DNA of 64,000 nt, taken from NCBI GenBank assembly GCA_033557465.1, contig CM066035.1, positions 244,608,869 through 244,672,868 of the forward strand, read 5' to 3'. The notes beneath the pieces are model-generated. The model saw nothing but the letters and a program-made list of their open reading frames with translations, was not told the origin of the DNA and did no database searches. This DNA is from Ichthyophis bannanicus. Taxonomy: Eukaryota; Chordata; Amphibia; Gymnophiona; Ichthyophiidae. Below, piece after piece: positions 10,774 through 21,873 of the stretch. Within the stretch, counting starts at the first letter, position 1, and each line of letters starts with the position of its first letter. The position numbers and the translations under genes were made by a program.

Positions 10774-12085
10774 ATCTGGGCGCTCGAAACCTCCGAAACT
10801 CTCTCTGCTGACTGCGGGAAGGCACGAGCGGGCAATTTTGCTTCTGCTTATCCTCCGGGAGCCTTCCCCCTTTAGACTCTCCGAGGTCTTTCACCAACTT
10901 ATCCAAATCCTCTCCAAAAAGAAGCTTGCCCCGAAAAGGAAGCTTACCGAGTCGAGCTTTTGAGGATCCGTCTGCCACCCAATTGCGCAACCAGAGATAC
11001 CTCTGTGCCGCAACCACGGACGCCATACTCTTCGCCAGGCCTCTAATAAGATCATACTGCACATCTGCTAAATACGCAGCCCCCAACTCCAGTCGGGCCG
11101 TCTCATCTACTGCCTCGTCTTCCCGGTCCAGCGAAATCCGCTGAGCCCACCGTAGACATCCTCTAGCTACCCACGCTCCACAGATAGCCGCTTGCAAGGA
11201 TAAAGCATGGACATCAAACACTTGCTTCAGCAGAGTATCTAAACGACGGTCCTGCGCATCCTTAAGGGCCACACCGCCCTCCACTGGAATCGTGGTTTTC
11301 TTGGTAACCGCGGAAACCGCCGCATCCACCTTAGGGGATTTAAAAAGTTCCTTATCTTGCTCCTGCAACGGATACAGCCGGGCCATTACCCTGGACCCTT
11401 TTAGCCCGACCTCTGGTGTGTCCCATTCTTCCTGAATCATTTCCTTAAAAATCTGATGCATTGGAAATACCCTCTGGGACTGTCGCGTCGCCTGAAGCAA
11501 CGGATCCTCCAAAGCGGAATCCGCCACGCTCTCTGCCACCGGCATGTTGAGCACCTTCAGGGTCTCGGCGATAAGGGCTGCCAGTTCCTCCCGGCGGAAG
11601 ACCCTAACCACCCTAGCTTGGTCCTCTTGCTCCACAATCTCACCATCCTCCAGGTCTAGATCCCCATCCGAATCCGGACCGTCTGAGACCTCTCCAGAAA
11701 CTACCGCTGCTACCCTAGCCTTTTTGCATGGGGTTTCTTCCCGGCCGTCTACTGAGGAACCCCCAGGCCTCTTCAGGCTCCCCACTAACTCCGCAGTGCC
11801 CTGCTTCCCCGCTAGGGCCTGCTGAAGCAAAGAAAGGAAATCTTGGGAGAAAATGGCTGCCAGCCCCCCCTGCAAGCCCGCCTGGGACGTGGAGGGCTCC
11901 GCTGCCATGGGAGGCCCCTGAGGAGGCCCCGCCGAAGGTCCCGCTGGAGAGCGCGGCTCTGGGGAGCCCGACACGGCCTCCCTCGGTGCAGCGCCATCCC
12001 CCTCGATGTCCTTGGCCTCCGCTTCCAGCGTGCATCCCTTACAGATCCCCAATTCTGAAAGGGATTCCCTCTTGGCCCCACACAT
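10658..12085 (-). CDS. DIRS-A gag-like ORF, open
   Basis: A 475-codon uninterrupted frame in the gag position. The N-terminus has a CKGC pair in a region that aligns with the two CxxC pairs of the DIRS-B protein; the first pair is degraded (a Tyr where a Cys is expected). The middle is acidic (SDGDLDLEDGEIVEQEDQAR), then a conserved block follows with KVDAAVSAVTKKTTIPVEGG and ALKDAQDRRLDTLLKQVFD. The C-terminus is Arg/Phe/Gly-rich (FRAPRFGQFQRGHFQYR), probably binding RNA. It would form the particle that packages the element RNA. The start Met at 12085 follows open sequence, so the true start may lie a little upstream. Confidence 0.8.
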   Translation of the reverse strand: MCGAKRESLSELGICKGCTLEAEAKDIEGDGAAPREAVSGSPEPRSPAGPSAGPPQGPPMAAEPSTSQAGLQGGLAAIFSQDFLSLLQQALAGKQGTAELVGSLKRPGGSSVDGREETPCKKARVAAVVSGEVSDGPDSDGDLDLEDGEIVEQEDQARVVRVFRREELAALIAETLKVLNMPVAESVADSALEDPLLQATRQSQRVFPMHQIFKEMIQEEWDTPEVGLKGSRVMARLYPLQEQDKELFKSPKVDAAVSAVTKKTTIPVEGGVALKDAQDRRLDTLLKQVFDVHALSLQAAICGAWVARGCLRWAQRISLDREDEAVDETARLELGAAYLADVQYDLIRGLAKSMASVVAAQRYLWLRNWVADGSSKARLGKLPFRGKLLFGEDLDKLVKDLGESKGGRLPEDKQKQNCPLVPSRSQQREFRRFRAPRFGQFQRGHFQYRSQGFRVFRGAGRGFGAFSSSALKKPQ

Positions 12086-12879
12086 GACATATTGGGGCCT
12101 GGACGGTATTCTGGCAAGCTGAACCCCTCAGCTGCCACAGCTAACCAAATAACTTGAGCTTTACCAAACTCCTTTCGGGGTTTTTGTTTTTTTTTCAATA
12201 ACTTCTGCCGACCAAAAAACGGACTGCCCTGCACCCAGGAGCATAGCCCCTGCCTATGGCTCGCCAAAAATGTGCGCGAGTCCGCTTGGCGTTTCCCGCC
12301 GAAAACGCCGCGTGAGGAAGGCCTGTGCACCGCTTACCTTAGCGCAAGCAGATTGCCGCGCTTTTTCCCCCCGGCTAGACCCGCAGTGCTCCAAAGCCTC
12401 CGTCAGCAGCCTGTTTACTGCGCGGCTCACACAGCAGCCGGAATGCCTCGCGGGCTCCAATCTCTACCCAAAAAGGCTGTAGGCAAGCGATTCGCCAGCT
12501 CCGGTTCTGCCGCGGCAGCCAAAGCAGCCCGCGGCGCGGCTCCGGACCCCGGGACGGGCCCTCCCTCAACGTCTCCTCACACGCAGACCGGGTTCGGGAG
12601 ACAGAGGCCCCAACAGCAGCTCCCACACTCCACCCGGACACAGTACCTCCCGGGAGGGGGGGGAGAGAGGGGGAACACAAATTCAGCCGGTAAAATAGCA
12701 GCCGCTCAGCAGGAAAAACTCCTCGCTGGTAAATTTAAAGCTGTAGGCACTTCCTTCCAAAAGATCGCTATTCTGCTATTTTTTTCTCCTTCTTGATTTT
12801 TTTTTTTTTTTAAGTAACTATACTAACTCCTCACTGATTCCTCTAGTGAGCCCCTCAGAGGCTCACACCCCATCAGCTG

Positions 12880-13033
12880 CCTTGGAGATTGAGCTTACTG
12901 GCTCAAGGAGGCGGTTCCTTCTCTACTTATACTGCTGGCACCAAAAAAGGTGATGGGCTCAGTCTCCAAGGCTGCGGGAGGAGGTGCTTATACCCCAGAT
13001 GTCCGGGACTAGACTAGAGGGACGACAAGGAAC
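12880..13033. repeat. DIRS-A right inverted terminal repeat
   Basis: Inverted copy of 7138-7274. It ends with GGACTAGACTAGAGGGACGACAAGGAA, and the GGGACGACAAGG part is specific to this side and recurs inverted in the internal complementary region. The GC-rich stretch at 12270-12660 between this repeat and gag is the likely 5' UTR/promoter zone of the element. Confidence 0.86.
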
Positions 13034-14818
13034 CTACATTTGGTTAATAAATTATCTTTAACTAAAGCATTATTCCTGAAAAACTAAGTGGAATCACTTG
13101 AAAATGTTTCTCAGAATTAAGAGTTCTCAAATTTTACCAAGTTGCCTGGCTATTCAGCAAAGGAGTTGTTTAAAAAATAAATGCTTGAAATTCTAAATAT
13201 TTCTATTGAATCAGTGCTACCTACTTCAAGAACATACTATTTACCATCTTCGAATAGGAAGCCAGTGGGAGATTATCAAGTAGAAGGTGGTCTATGGACT
13301 CATTAGATGCTTCTGCTTTATTGGGCCATGTTAGTAGCGCGAGGCTACGAGCTAACTGCAGGGGACGGGTACATCCATCCCCTGCAGTTACTGCACTTCA
13401 CTGCAGTAAACCAGCCATGGGTTCAATTAACAAACACCCACTGAAGTGGCATTAGTTGCACCCACACTGCCTGCACTGTGTATACTGTCCCACCCAGTCA
13501 CCAAGCAGACGTGAGCTACAAGGGTAGCACAGGGATTTTAGTGTGACCTCGATACCATGTGCTAACCCTCTGCTACCCTGGTAACATGCTTTAGTAAGCA
13601 TGCCCCCAGGTGTACTCCAATTAGATGCTTTGGTTTTCTTTAAATTTCTATGTAAATGCTTAATGAAGTTGCATCTGTTAAATATGTGTTTTTTGAACCA
13701 TCTCAATTAGCTGCTTTTATAAATACCAAAAGGACTATAGGATCCCCTGTGGCTGCTTCCACATAATTTTGTGGATGCCCAAGATGATAACGAGCCGTTT
13801 GCTTGCCTCAGACTGCGTATTTTAGTTCTATATTTTTCCTTGGCATATTTGACTTGGCCTTCTCTCAGTATGGTGGCCTTGAGTAATATGGTTTTTCTTT
13901 TTTCCTTTTAGATTCTTTTTTAAAAATGTTCCTTCTTTTATTTTTGTCGACTATATTTGCTGTACATATTGTTTTGCTTGATTGGTAATGTAAAATTATA
14001 AATATAAAATAAAAACAAAAATACACTATTGCCAGTCACTGATAGAAGTGAAGTGGACTGAAAATGCTTAAATATGAAGATGACATAATTTCACAGCAGA
14101 GTGGCTAAGCACAAAAAAGTAGATAGGCGCATAGGTAGCCTTCATGAAACAGGTGTAGCATATAACCTATGTGTCTTTATAAAATAGTCTATCCAAAAAC
14201 TGCAGCACAAAGTTACGCCTGCTCCGACACAGGAGCAACCTTGTGTATGTATGTGTCCAAAGAAATAGGGGTGTATTTTATAAACCTCACACATCAGTGC
14301 CAATTCCACCCCTGCTCTAGCCATTCTGCCTCTAGAAGTGCTTATGCATATAGGTCATGTTTACTAACATGAGCTAACCATTAGCACAGGGTTTGCTGCG
14401 CTCTGAATTCCATGCTAATCAGTTAGCACATGGGTGGATTAGAGGTATAACGTGGGCACCAACAGTGCTTTGTGGTTAGCACAGGTATTTTGGCACACTA
14501 ACTGCATCTGTTGCCATCAGTGCACGTATACTTATGCCACCTCACTGGATGACGTTAAGGGCACCTGTCTTCAAGTTAGCAAAAGCGCCGCGCATTAGCG
14601 ATCATACTGATTTTTTTGCTCAACAGTGTAATCACTTGTGAAAACACTCCCTGGCCTAAAGCGCCAATGAAATCCATCATGAGGCTAGTTATATTATTTG
14701 TGAGAGTGTGTGTATATGATTTATGTTATTACTGTAGTAGCCAAACTAAGCTCTAGGAAAATCCAAAGAATGAGAAAGCAATCAAGTTATCAAAGAGTTT
14801 GCAAGAACTACCCCTTAC
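13034..14818. other. MIPEP intron 2 DNA with MITE-like remnants
   Basis: No coding signal is seen. The 13320-13610 stretch holds short inverted motifs (GCATGCTTACTAAAG-type words against GGCCATGTTAGTAGC) and the 14100-14640 stretch repeats TTAGCACA/GCTAAC words. Both look like old non-autonomous DNA elements, but I cannot fix their ends. An AATAAA-rich AT stretch occurs near 14000. Confidence 0.4.
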
Positions 14819-14992
14819 CAGGTCTGCAACTCTGCAAAGTGCATCAGAAAGCTGATCAAAGATGCCAACTGTCTGGATTCCTGGAGATGCACCACAGGCT
14901 TTCTCCACCAGTGTTTCCGATTCCTTCAGGGCTATTTCCTGGGCTGCATGAAACCCCTCTGGGGTGCTGAGTTCTGGAACCCCAAAAAGACC
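14819..14992 (-). CDS. MIPEP: MIPEP exon 2 (mitochondrial intermediate peptidase)
   Basis: A 174-base, 58-codon exon starting [14 protein letters not shown] and ending [11 protein letters not shown] recognise this as the second exon of vertebrate MIPEP, whose proteins read [15 protein letters not shown] and SDSLCRVADL here. MIPEP is a matrix zinc metallopeptidase (M3 family) that removes an octapeptide from imported precursors already cut by MPP. The acceptor is a pyrimidine-rich TTTTGTATTTTAG (bases 14993 up) and the donor is CTG then GTAAGG at 14818 down. Both boundaries are phase 0, matching exon 1. The exon lies before the catalytic HExxH domain, which must be left of this window. Confidence 0.93.
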
Positions 14993-15309
14993 CTAAAATA
15001 CAAAGAAATAAACTTCTGTCCCATGTATTTGCTATCATTTGGGAAGGCCACAATTGATGCATGAATGCGTAAAAGACACAGACACATCCACTTCCAAAGA
15101 CGAACATCATATCTTAAAATGTTTGGCACAGGTGTGCTTCTCTTGAAGGCATATAAAATAGGCACCACAGAAAAGCTACAAAAGCAAATAAGAACTATTA
15201 AAGCCCCACCTAGTCTGCCCAATTTACTTCCTTGTGCAATGCCAAAGGAGGGACAAATGTACTAACAAGCATGGTAGACTAGTGCCTATGGAAAGCCCCT
15301 CTGCCCATG

Positions 15310-15720
15310 CAAATCCTTTATTTTATTTTATTTATTTATTTATTTATTTAACAGGTCTTCTATACCGCCCTATCTTCCATTCCATTCTACATCATTAGCT
15401 GTGCCACCGCGCCACTATGACTGGTCTTCCTTGCCACTATCTAAATATCACATAAGAAAGTGGGGGGGGGGGGGGGGGGAAGGAGCCAGCTGTCCACATG
15501 CCTAAGGGCAGCCACGGATATAAATCTATCTCTGGTTTTCCATTCACCTCTTTGCGGTTAAGGATCCTCTGTGCCTATCCCAGGCTTTCTTAAAGCCGGT
15601 TTCTGTGTTTGTATGCACACCTGTCCTGAGAGGCCATTCAGTGCATTCACCACCCCCCTTGCGAAGAAATATTTTTCATCATTATTCCCGAGTCCACCTA
15701 TGCTGAAAATATAGCCATGT
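15310..15720 (-). mobile_element. Two truncated LINE/SINE 3' ends and a G tract
   Basis: On the minus strand, 15316-15400 is an L2/SINE-type tail: a TTTA microsatellite at the plus-strand left side followed by the complement of a GGGCGGTATAGAAG motif. Bases 15481-15720 resemble the 3' UTR end of the CR1-type LINEs seen at 40440-40570 and 40890-40990. A run of 18 G lies at 15462-15479. From 15720 to 16640 I see AT-rich intron sequence with nothing recognisable. Confidence 0.5.
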
Positions 15721-16687
15721 AACTGTGTAGGTAGTAATTGTGTTCTGAATCTGGATAAAGATCATATTTAAGAACTATCTTAACTAATACAGTTAGTACT
15801 CTCTCTCTACACAAGTTCTATTGTATCCGGCCAACCATCTCAGTAGGGAATCCCACTGTATCTTAATCCCTTCAACTGAGGAAATAGCAAAAAGATAAAA
15901 AATGATACTTTTAAATATATTGCTATAATTATAAAAGATGGTTACTTAATATTTCTCAAAAGTACAGCTTTTTAAACAGAACTGCTCTTTAACTCACTAG
16001 GTCTGCAAACAGCTCCGGCAGTGTTAAAAGAACAAACAAAAAAAAAGAGTGTTTAAAAGACAGCCCAACCTTTAGAGCTAGTCCCACTCAAGAATCCTGC
16101 ATCGTTGTGATACAGCATCAACAGCTCACTAGAGGAATGCAATTTTTCAAAAAGGGTATTGCCGATTGAAAGATGCACACTGCTTAAAGTTCAATTAATG
16201 CAATATACTGTACTAGGACAAAAAAGGAAACCTAGGAATATGAACCAAAGAGGAAGAAATAGAACCATTAAGCAGGCAAGCTGACACTCTAAGGATTCTA
16301 CCAGCGCTGCCAATTTAAACTGCTCTGCATTTATTCAAATAGCAAGGGCCAGATCTGTAGGCGAGCAGGCATGAATAATATCATGGAATAGAAGTATTTC
16401 AGAACAATCTAAGCATCACAGAACATTTAACAAATCTACACTGGTTCCATTTTACATATAAAACTATGCTCTTGGAAATTTGCTATTTACAGGTGTTTTT
16501 GGTACACTGCCTTTTTCAAGCATTCAAAGTGGTTTACAAAAAACAACAGTTAAACAATTTAAAAGAAAATTAAAAGAAAAGAAGGAACTCCATTTAAAGA
16601 CAGTAAAGTAAGGAAACAGGAAAACAGAAGAGGCGACCTGGTGATGTAAAACCCTTTCGCACTGAGGTTTCTCAAAGGCTCTGTGCC

Positions 16688-17208
16688 CATGAGGGAAGGG
16701 TTAGGACAGCCATTATAGTTGGTGATTTGATCATTAAGCATATAGCTAGCCGGATGGCTGGTGGACATGAGGATCACCTGGTAACATGCCTGCCTGGTAC
16801 AAAAGTAGTGGACCTCACATGCCACCTAGACAAGGTTTTAGATAGCACTAGGGAGGAGTCTGCTGTCTTAGTACATGTTGGCACCAATGACATAGGAAAG
16901 TGTAGTAGAGAGGTTCTGGAGGCCAAATTTAGGCTTTTAAGTAGGAAGCTGAAATCCAGAACTTACGGGGTACTATTCTCAGAAATGCTTCCCATTCCAT
17001 GCGAAGGACCCAAAAGGCAGACAGAGCTCCGGAGTCTCAATGCGTAGATGAGACGATGGGGCAAGGAAGAGAGTTTTGGATTTTTTAGGAACTGGGTAAC
17101 CTTCTGGGGAAAGAAGGGGCTTTACCAAAGAGATTGGCACCACCTTAACCAGGATGAAACCAGGGTGCTGGCATTAACTTTTAAAAAGGAGATACAGCAG
17201 CTTTTTAA
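16688..17208 (+). pseudogene. CR1 ORF1 esterase-like domain, C-terminal relic
   Basis: SGNH/GDSL-esterase-like fold of the kind carried by CR1 ORF1. Visible blocks are IIVGDLIIKHIASRMAGG, where the usual catalytic Ser of GDS is Leu, then VLVHVGTNDIGK (the GxND block), and RDWHHLNQDETRVLA, which carries the final D-x-x-H. A stop at about 17045 splits it. The esterase is thought to help binding to lipid or RNA during retrotransposition, but its role is not settled. The loss of the Ser suggests decay. Confidence 0.7.
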
Positions 17209-17240
17209 CTAGAGGAAAGCCAACAGTCACCCAGGAACGC

Positions 17241-18071
17241 ATGGTTCGGAATGAAGTATCCTTAAAGGATACTAGCAAAAGACTGAAGTTAAGGCATATC
17301 GACAGAGAGGTTCCAATAAAGACAAAAGTAACCCAAATATGCTTAAGTACAGAGCAGACAGAGCATAAGGATTCCAAATTACCCCTGCCTACCGATAACC
17401 AGATTAATATGAATAAAATACCCCCTCTAAAATGCTTGTATGCAAATACTAGAAGTCTAAAAAATAAGATGGGAGAGTTAGAATATATAGCACTAAATGA
17501 GAGGTTAGATATGATTGTTATCTCAGAGACATGGTGGAAGGAGGACAACCAGTGGGACATTGATACCTGGGTACAAATTATATCAAAAATTGGTGGAGGG
17601 GTTGCGCTCTATGTTAGAAAGGGCATTGAGTCACAAAGGATTAAAGTGTTGCAGGAAACAAAATACACTGCAGAATCTCTATGGATTGAAATTCCATATA
17701 AAAAGGGGAAGCCGATAGCAGTGGGGGTGTACTATCAACCGCCTGGCCAGAATGAACAAATGGATGATGAAATGCTCAAAGAAATCAGGGAAGCTAACAA
17801 AAGTTACAACACAGTAATAATAATGGGTGATTTCAATTACCTCGGTATCAACTGGGTCAGTGTCATGGCAGGACATGCTAGGGAGATAAAGTTTTTAGAT
17901 GAATCAAATGACTGCTTCTTGGAGCAGCTGGTTCATGAACCAACAAGAGCAAAAGCCATTTTGGCCCTAGTCCTTAGTGGAACAAAAGATTTGGTGCAAG
18001 AGATAAGCGTGTTGGGGCCACTTGGCAATAGTGATCATAGCATGATCGCATTTGATTTAATAAATGGATGA
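17241..18071 (+). pseudogene. CR1 ORF2 endonuclease, open 276 codons
   Basis: APE-like endonuclease at the start of CR1 ORF2. It shows LYANTRSLKNKMGELE, DMIVISETWWKED, IIMGDFNYLGINW and the final LGNSDHSMIAFDL, so the catalytic residues appear intact. The Met at 17241 opens the frame but homology proper starts near 17430. It ends in a stop at 18069-18071, after which the linker and reverse transcriptase lie in other frames. The domain is also present at 57251-58040 (minus strand). Confidence 0.78.
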
Positions 18072-20690
18072 AGGATGGCAAGGAAAATCACAGAACTACC
18101 TTTTAACTTTCAAAAGGGAGACTATGATAAAATGAGGAAAATAGATAAGAAAAAACGAAAGCTGAAAAGGTTAAAGATTTACATTAAGCATGGGCATTTT
18201 TAAAAAATGCTAATCTTGGAAGCCCAAATCAGATGTATTCCACACTTTAAGAAAAGTGTAAGGCGGCTAAAAAACTGCCAGCATGGTTTAAAAGGTGAGG
18301 TCAGAGAGGTTGTTGTAGCCAAAAAAAGCATCTTTCAGGAAATGGAAAAAGCAGCCAAATGACAAAAACTGGAAACATCATAAGCACTGGCAAATTAGAT
18401 ACAAGGAATTGATAAGGCAGGCAAAGAGCATCTGAAAAAAAAAACTTCTGTGGAAGCAAAAAACACATAATAAAACATTTTTCAAGTACATTTATAGTAA
18501 AATACCTGTGAGAGAGTAAGTTGCACTATTAGATGACAGAGGGGTAAAAGAGGCACTAAGAGGGAACAAGGACATAACAGAGAGACTGAATGAATTCTCT
18601 GCTTCGGTCTTTACTGAAAAAAACGTAGAGAAGTTACCCATGACTGAAATAGTATTTAAAGGTGATGCATCAGAAGAATTGAAAGAAAATGATTAATAAA
18701 CCGGGAAGATGTATTACAACTATCTGATAAACTAAAAAGTAGCAAATCGCCTGGATCAGATGATATACATCCAAGGGTGTTAAAAGAACTGAAATATGAG
18801 ATTGCAGACCTACTATTAGTAATCTGTGAACTATCATTAAAATCATCTGTAATACCTGAAGATTGGAGGATGGCCAAGGTAACTCCAATTTTTAAAAAGG
18901 GTTCCAGGGCTCATCCGGGAAACTACAGACAAGTGAGCCTGACATCAGTACTGGATAAAATGGTAGAAACCATTATAAAGAACAAAATTACTGAACATGT
19001 AAAAGTCATGGTTTAATGGGAAAAAAACAACACAGCTTTAGCCAAGGAATGTCTTGTCTTACTAATCCGTTATATTTTTTTGAAGGTGTGAACAAACAGG
19101 TAGACAAAGGTGAACTGGTTGATACAGTGTATCTGTATCTGGGACGGAGGAGTGGCTCAGTGGTTGGGACAGGTTACCTCAGGCCGGAGGGCCGGGGGTT
19201 CAATTCCCACATGGGGACAAGCAACCTCTGGCCGGAGGGACTGGGGTCTCTAGTCCCATGGCCACTCCTTGTGGCCTTGGGCAAGCCACTTAACCCTCCA
19301 TTGCCTCAGGTACACTTAGATTGTAAGCCCTTCAGGGACAAGGGAATAAAAAGTACCTGTTAGCATACATGTAAACTGCACTGATTCTAAAGAGCGTGGT
19401 ATAAAAAATAAATAAATAAATAAATAAATCTGGATTTTCAGAAAGCCTTTGACAAGGTCCATTATGAGAGACTCTTGGCGAAATTAAAAAGTCATGGGAT
19501 AGAAGGCAGTGTACTATTGTGGATCAGGAACTGGTTAAAAGATAGAAAGCAGAGGGTAGGGCTAACTGGCTAATTTTCCCAATTGAGAAAGGTGAATAGT
19601 GGAGTATCCCAGGGATCTGTGCTGGAACCGCTGCTTTTTAACATATTCATAAATAACCTGAAAATGTCAATAACGAGCGAGGTAATCAAATTTGCAGACA
19701 GAAAATTATTCAAAGTTGTTAAAACCCAAGAGGATTGTGAAATGTTTTAAGAGGACCTTGGTAAATTGGAAGACTGGACATTGAAATGGCAGATAAAATT
19801 TAATGTGGATAAGTGCAAAGTTATTCACCTAGGAAAGAACAACTCAAACTATGGTTACACGATGCAAGGTTCCACATTAGGAACCACCACTCAGGAAAAA
19901 GATTTAGGCATCATCGTGGATAACACATTGAAACCCTCCACCCAGTGTGCAGCAGCAGCCAAGAAAGCAAATAGAATGCTAGGAATCATAAGGAAAGGAA
20001 TGGAGAATTAATCCAAGGATATTATAATGCCTCTGTATCATTTATGGTGCAAGCGTACTTTGAATATTGTGTGCAATTCTAGTTGCTGTATCTTAAAAAG
20101 GATATAGCGTTATTAGAAAAGGTACAGAGAAGAGCCACCAAAATTGGTAAAGGGGACGGAAGGCTACCACTATGAGGAGAGGCTTAAAAGGTTAAGGCTC
20201 TTCAGCCTGGAAAAGAGACAGCTGAGGGGAGATATGATAGAGGTCTATAAATTAATGAATGGAGTGGAACGGGTAAATGTAGATCGATTGTTTACGCCAT
20301 CAAAAAGTAGAAAGACCAGGCCAGGGGACATGCAATGAAGATACAGTGTAACCCGTTTAAGACTAATAAGAGAAAGGATTATTTTCACTCAATGCATAAT
20401 GAAACTCTGGAATTCGTTACAGGAGGATGTAGTAAAAGGTATTAGTGTAGCTGGGTTTAAAAAAAAGATTTGGACAAGTTCCTGGAGAAAAGGTCCAAAA
20501 ACTATTATTAAAGAGGGCCCGGGAAAGCCACTGCTTGCCCCAGTACAAGCATTGTGGAACCTGAGTGTCTTTTTGAGAATCTGCTAGGTTCTTGGGATCT
20601 GGATTGGCTACTGTTGGAAACAGGATACTAGGCTTGATGGACCTTGGTCTGACCCAGTATGGCATTTCAGATGACCTCCAAGCGGGGCAA
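18072..20690 (+). pseudogene. CR1 ORF2 reverse transcriptase relic
   Basis: Reverse-transcriptase motifs are scattered over frames: SSVIPEDWRMAKVTPIFKKG near 18850, NYRQVSLTSVLDKMVE near 18925, DFQKAFDKV near 19435 after the SINE, and FNVDKCKVIHLGKNN near 19800. The catalytic FADD is damaged (a small deletion leaves FADRKLF near 19690). The C-terminal [20 protein letters not shown] is near 20200. Clearly inactive. Confidence 0.8.
19142..19428 (+). mobile_element. tRNA-derived SINE with L2-like 3' tail
   Basis: The tRNA-like head has GAGTGGCTCAGTGGTTGGGA and a B-box-like GGTTCAATTCCC. The 3' end reads TAAACTGCACTGATTCTAAA then GAGCGTGGTATAAAAAATAAA, matching the last bases of the L2-type elements at 3417-3484 and 44797-44870. 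It separates the two halves of the CR1 VYLDFQKAFD codons, so insertion is certain. The target duplication is short (about ATCTG). Confidence 0.85.
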
Positions 20691-20756
20691 CTCATCCTGC
20701 AGCAAAATTTAGGTAGCGATTCCAAATGCTTAGTATTCATAAAAGTTGAAAAGGTC

Positions 20757-21230
20757 ATTAAGAAATATTAATGAAAACAGGCCAAAAGAGAATTTGCAAA
20801 GAAGCTTGGCAAAATGGCAAGAACTCATAGAGGGAGTTGGCTGGACCATTAGATCACAAAGGGGTAAAAGAGGCGCTCAGGAAGGATAATGCTAAGCAGA
20901 AAAACTGAAGTCTTTACTGAGGATGCTGGGAAAGGGAATTGAATTTAGTTCAAACCTTTCTCAGGTTTCAAGGCAAATTACATTCAGGTATAGTAGGTAT
21001 TTTCCTGTCCCAAGAGGCTTACACTCTTGATGCAGAAAGACGCTCTTTGAGTGCAGATAACACAATTTATATGCACAAGTTCCGCTACGCCAAATTCAGA
21101 AAAGAGATTGACGCGCAGGTAGACAGTAAAGTAAAAATATGCACATACAGTAACGCCAAGCATACTTAGATAATACGCAAATGAGCTGCGCACATTAAAA
21201 TGGCATGCTTATTTATTTTAGTTATTTATG
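20757..21230 (+). mobile_element. CR1 scrap and L2/SINE-like remnant
   Basis: Bases 20757-20935 resemble the CR1 linker before the reverse transcriptase (words like AKREFAKKLGKMA and VFTEDAGK in translation). Bases 20940-21030 resemble the complement of the SINE/L2 region containing a TAGATTGTAAGCCCTT-like word. Nothing recognisable from 21030 to 21230. Confidence 0.4.
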
Positions 21231-21392
21231 GAGAAATTAGGCCTTACCTGCTAATTGTCTTTCCTTGAGTTCTCTCCGGGCCAGTCCAGGAACTCTCGGG
21301 TAGTCTCCAATCCCCTTCAGCAACTGAGGACTGATCACTGAAAACTCTCTTGACAGGCTACCTAGCCCCCCCTGGAGTGAGAAGCTCAGTCT
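21231..21392. repeat. DIRS-B left inverted terminal repeat
   Basis: Bases 21274-21392 are the inverted counterpart of 26893-27014, including GGGCCAGTCCAGGAACTCTC and the CCTAGCCCCCCCTGGAGTGA block. The outermost 40 bases (AGAAATTAGGCCTTACCTGC and the following AATTGTC) are copied into the internal complementary region. Confidence 0.88.
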
Positions 21393-21755
21393 ACTTTTGT
21401 CAAAGCAGCTTAACCTACCACAACTGAAACTCAATGTCACAAAAACACTGCAAACTCCCCAAACAGTATATGGCCCCAACGCCACCAAGAATTAACCGAC
21501 TGAGAGCGAGCCCCATTCGAAGCCTTATTCTCGCTTTTTTTTTTTTTTTCCCCATTCGCTTCCTTATTTACTACTGAATGAATGTATGACCCCTGCTAGG
21601 ATCTCAGAATCCACCCCGGTAGAAGCCTCACTGGACTCGTAAAATAAGCAAAATCCATCACGAAAAAACAAAAAACCTCCAAGTCACACCAACACCTGGC
21701 GCCGCTCGACCTACTCCAAACTTCCTAACCGAACTATGAGCCATACTGAGTGGGA

Positions 21756-21858
21756 CCTGGACTGGCCCGGAGAGAACTCAAGGAAAGACAATTAGCAGGT
21801 AAGGCCTAATTTCTCCTTCCTTTATGTTTCTCCGGGCCAGTCCAGGAACTCTCGGGAA
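21756..21858. repeat. DIRS-B internal complementary region
   Basis: Contains the complement of the left terminus (to about 21802), including GAGAGAACTCAAGGAAAGAC, then the complement of the right terminus starting at a TTATGTTTCTCCGGGCCAGT word. They abut at the AATTTCTCCTTCC stretch. The same two-part design as in DIRS-A and DIRS-C. Confidence 0.87.
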
Positions 21859-21873
21859 GTACCAAAGCAGTTC

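Larger units (their letters stand above)
7110..13033 (-). mobile_element. DIRS-A: DIRS-like tyrosine-recombinase retrotransposon
   Basis: About 5.9 kb with gag, RT/RNase H and tyrosine recombinase in that order on the minus strand. It is bounded by inverted terminal repeats and has an internal complementary region next to the recombinase end. DIRS elements replicate through a circular DNA intermediate that is integrated by the recombinase, so they have no LTRs or integrase and leave no target duplication. Gag is open, while the RT/RH and recombinase frames carry a few shifts, so the copy is young but probably dead. It is in MIPEP intron 2, same strand as the gene. Confidence 0.9.
16640..20690 (+). 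mobile_element. CR1 LINE, near full length but decayed
   Basis: Plus-strand CR1 with an ORF1-type esterase relic, an APE endonuclease, a broken reverse transcriptase and a conserved 3' end (a stretch reading CTTGATGGACCTTGGTCTGA near 20633). The same family occurs on the minus strand at 44540-47778 and 53166-58210, which allows breaks to be judged. A SINE interrupts it at 19142-19428. It is in MIPEP intron 1, antisense to the gene. Confidence 0.88.
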
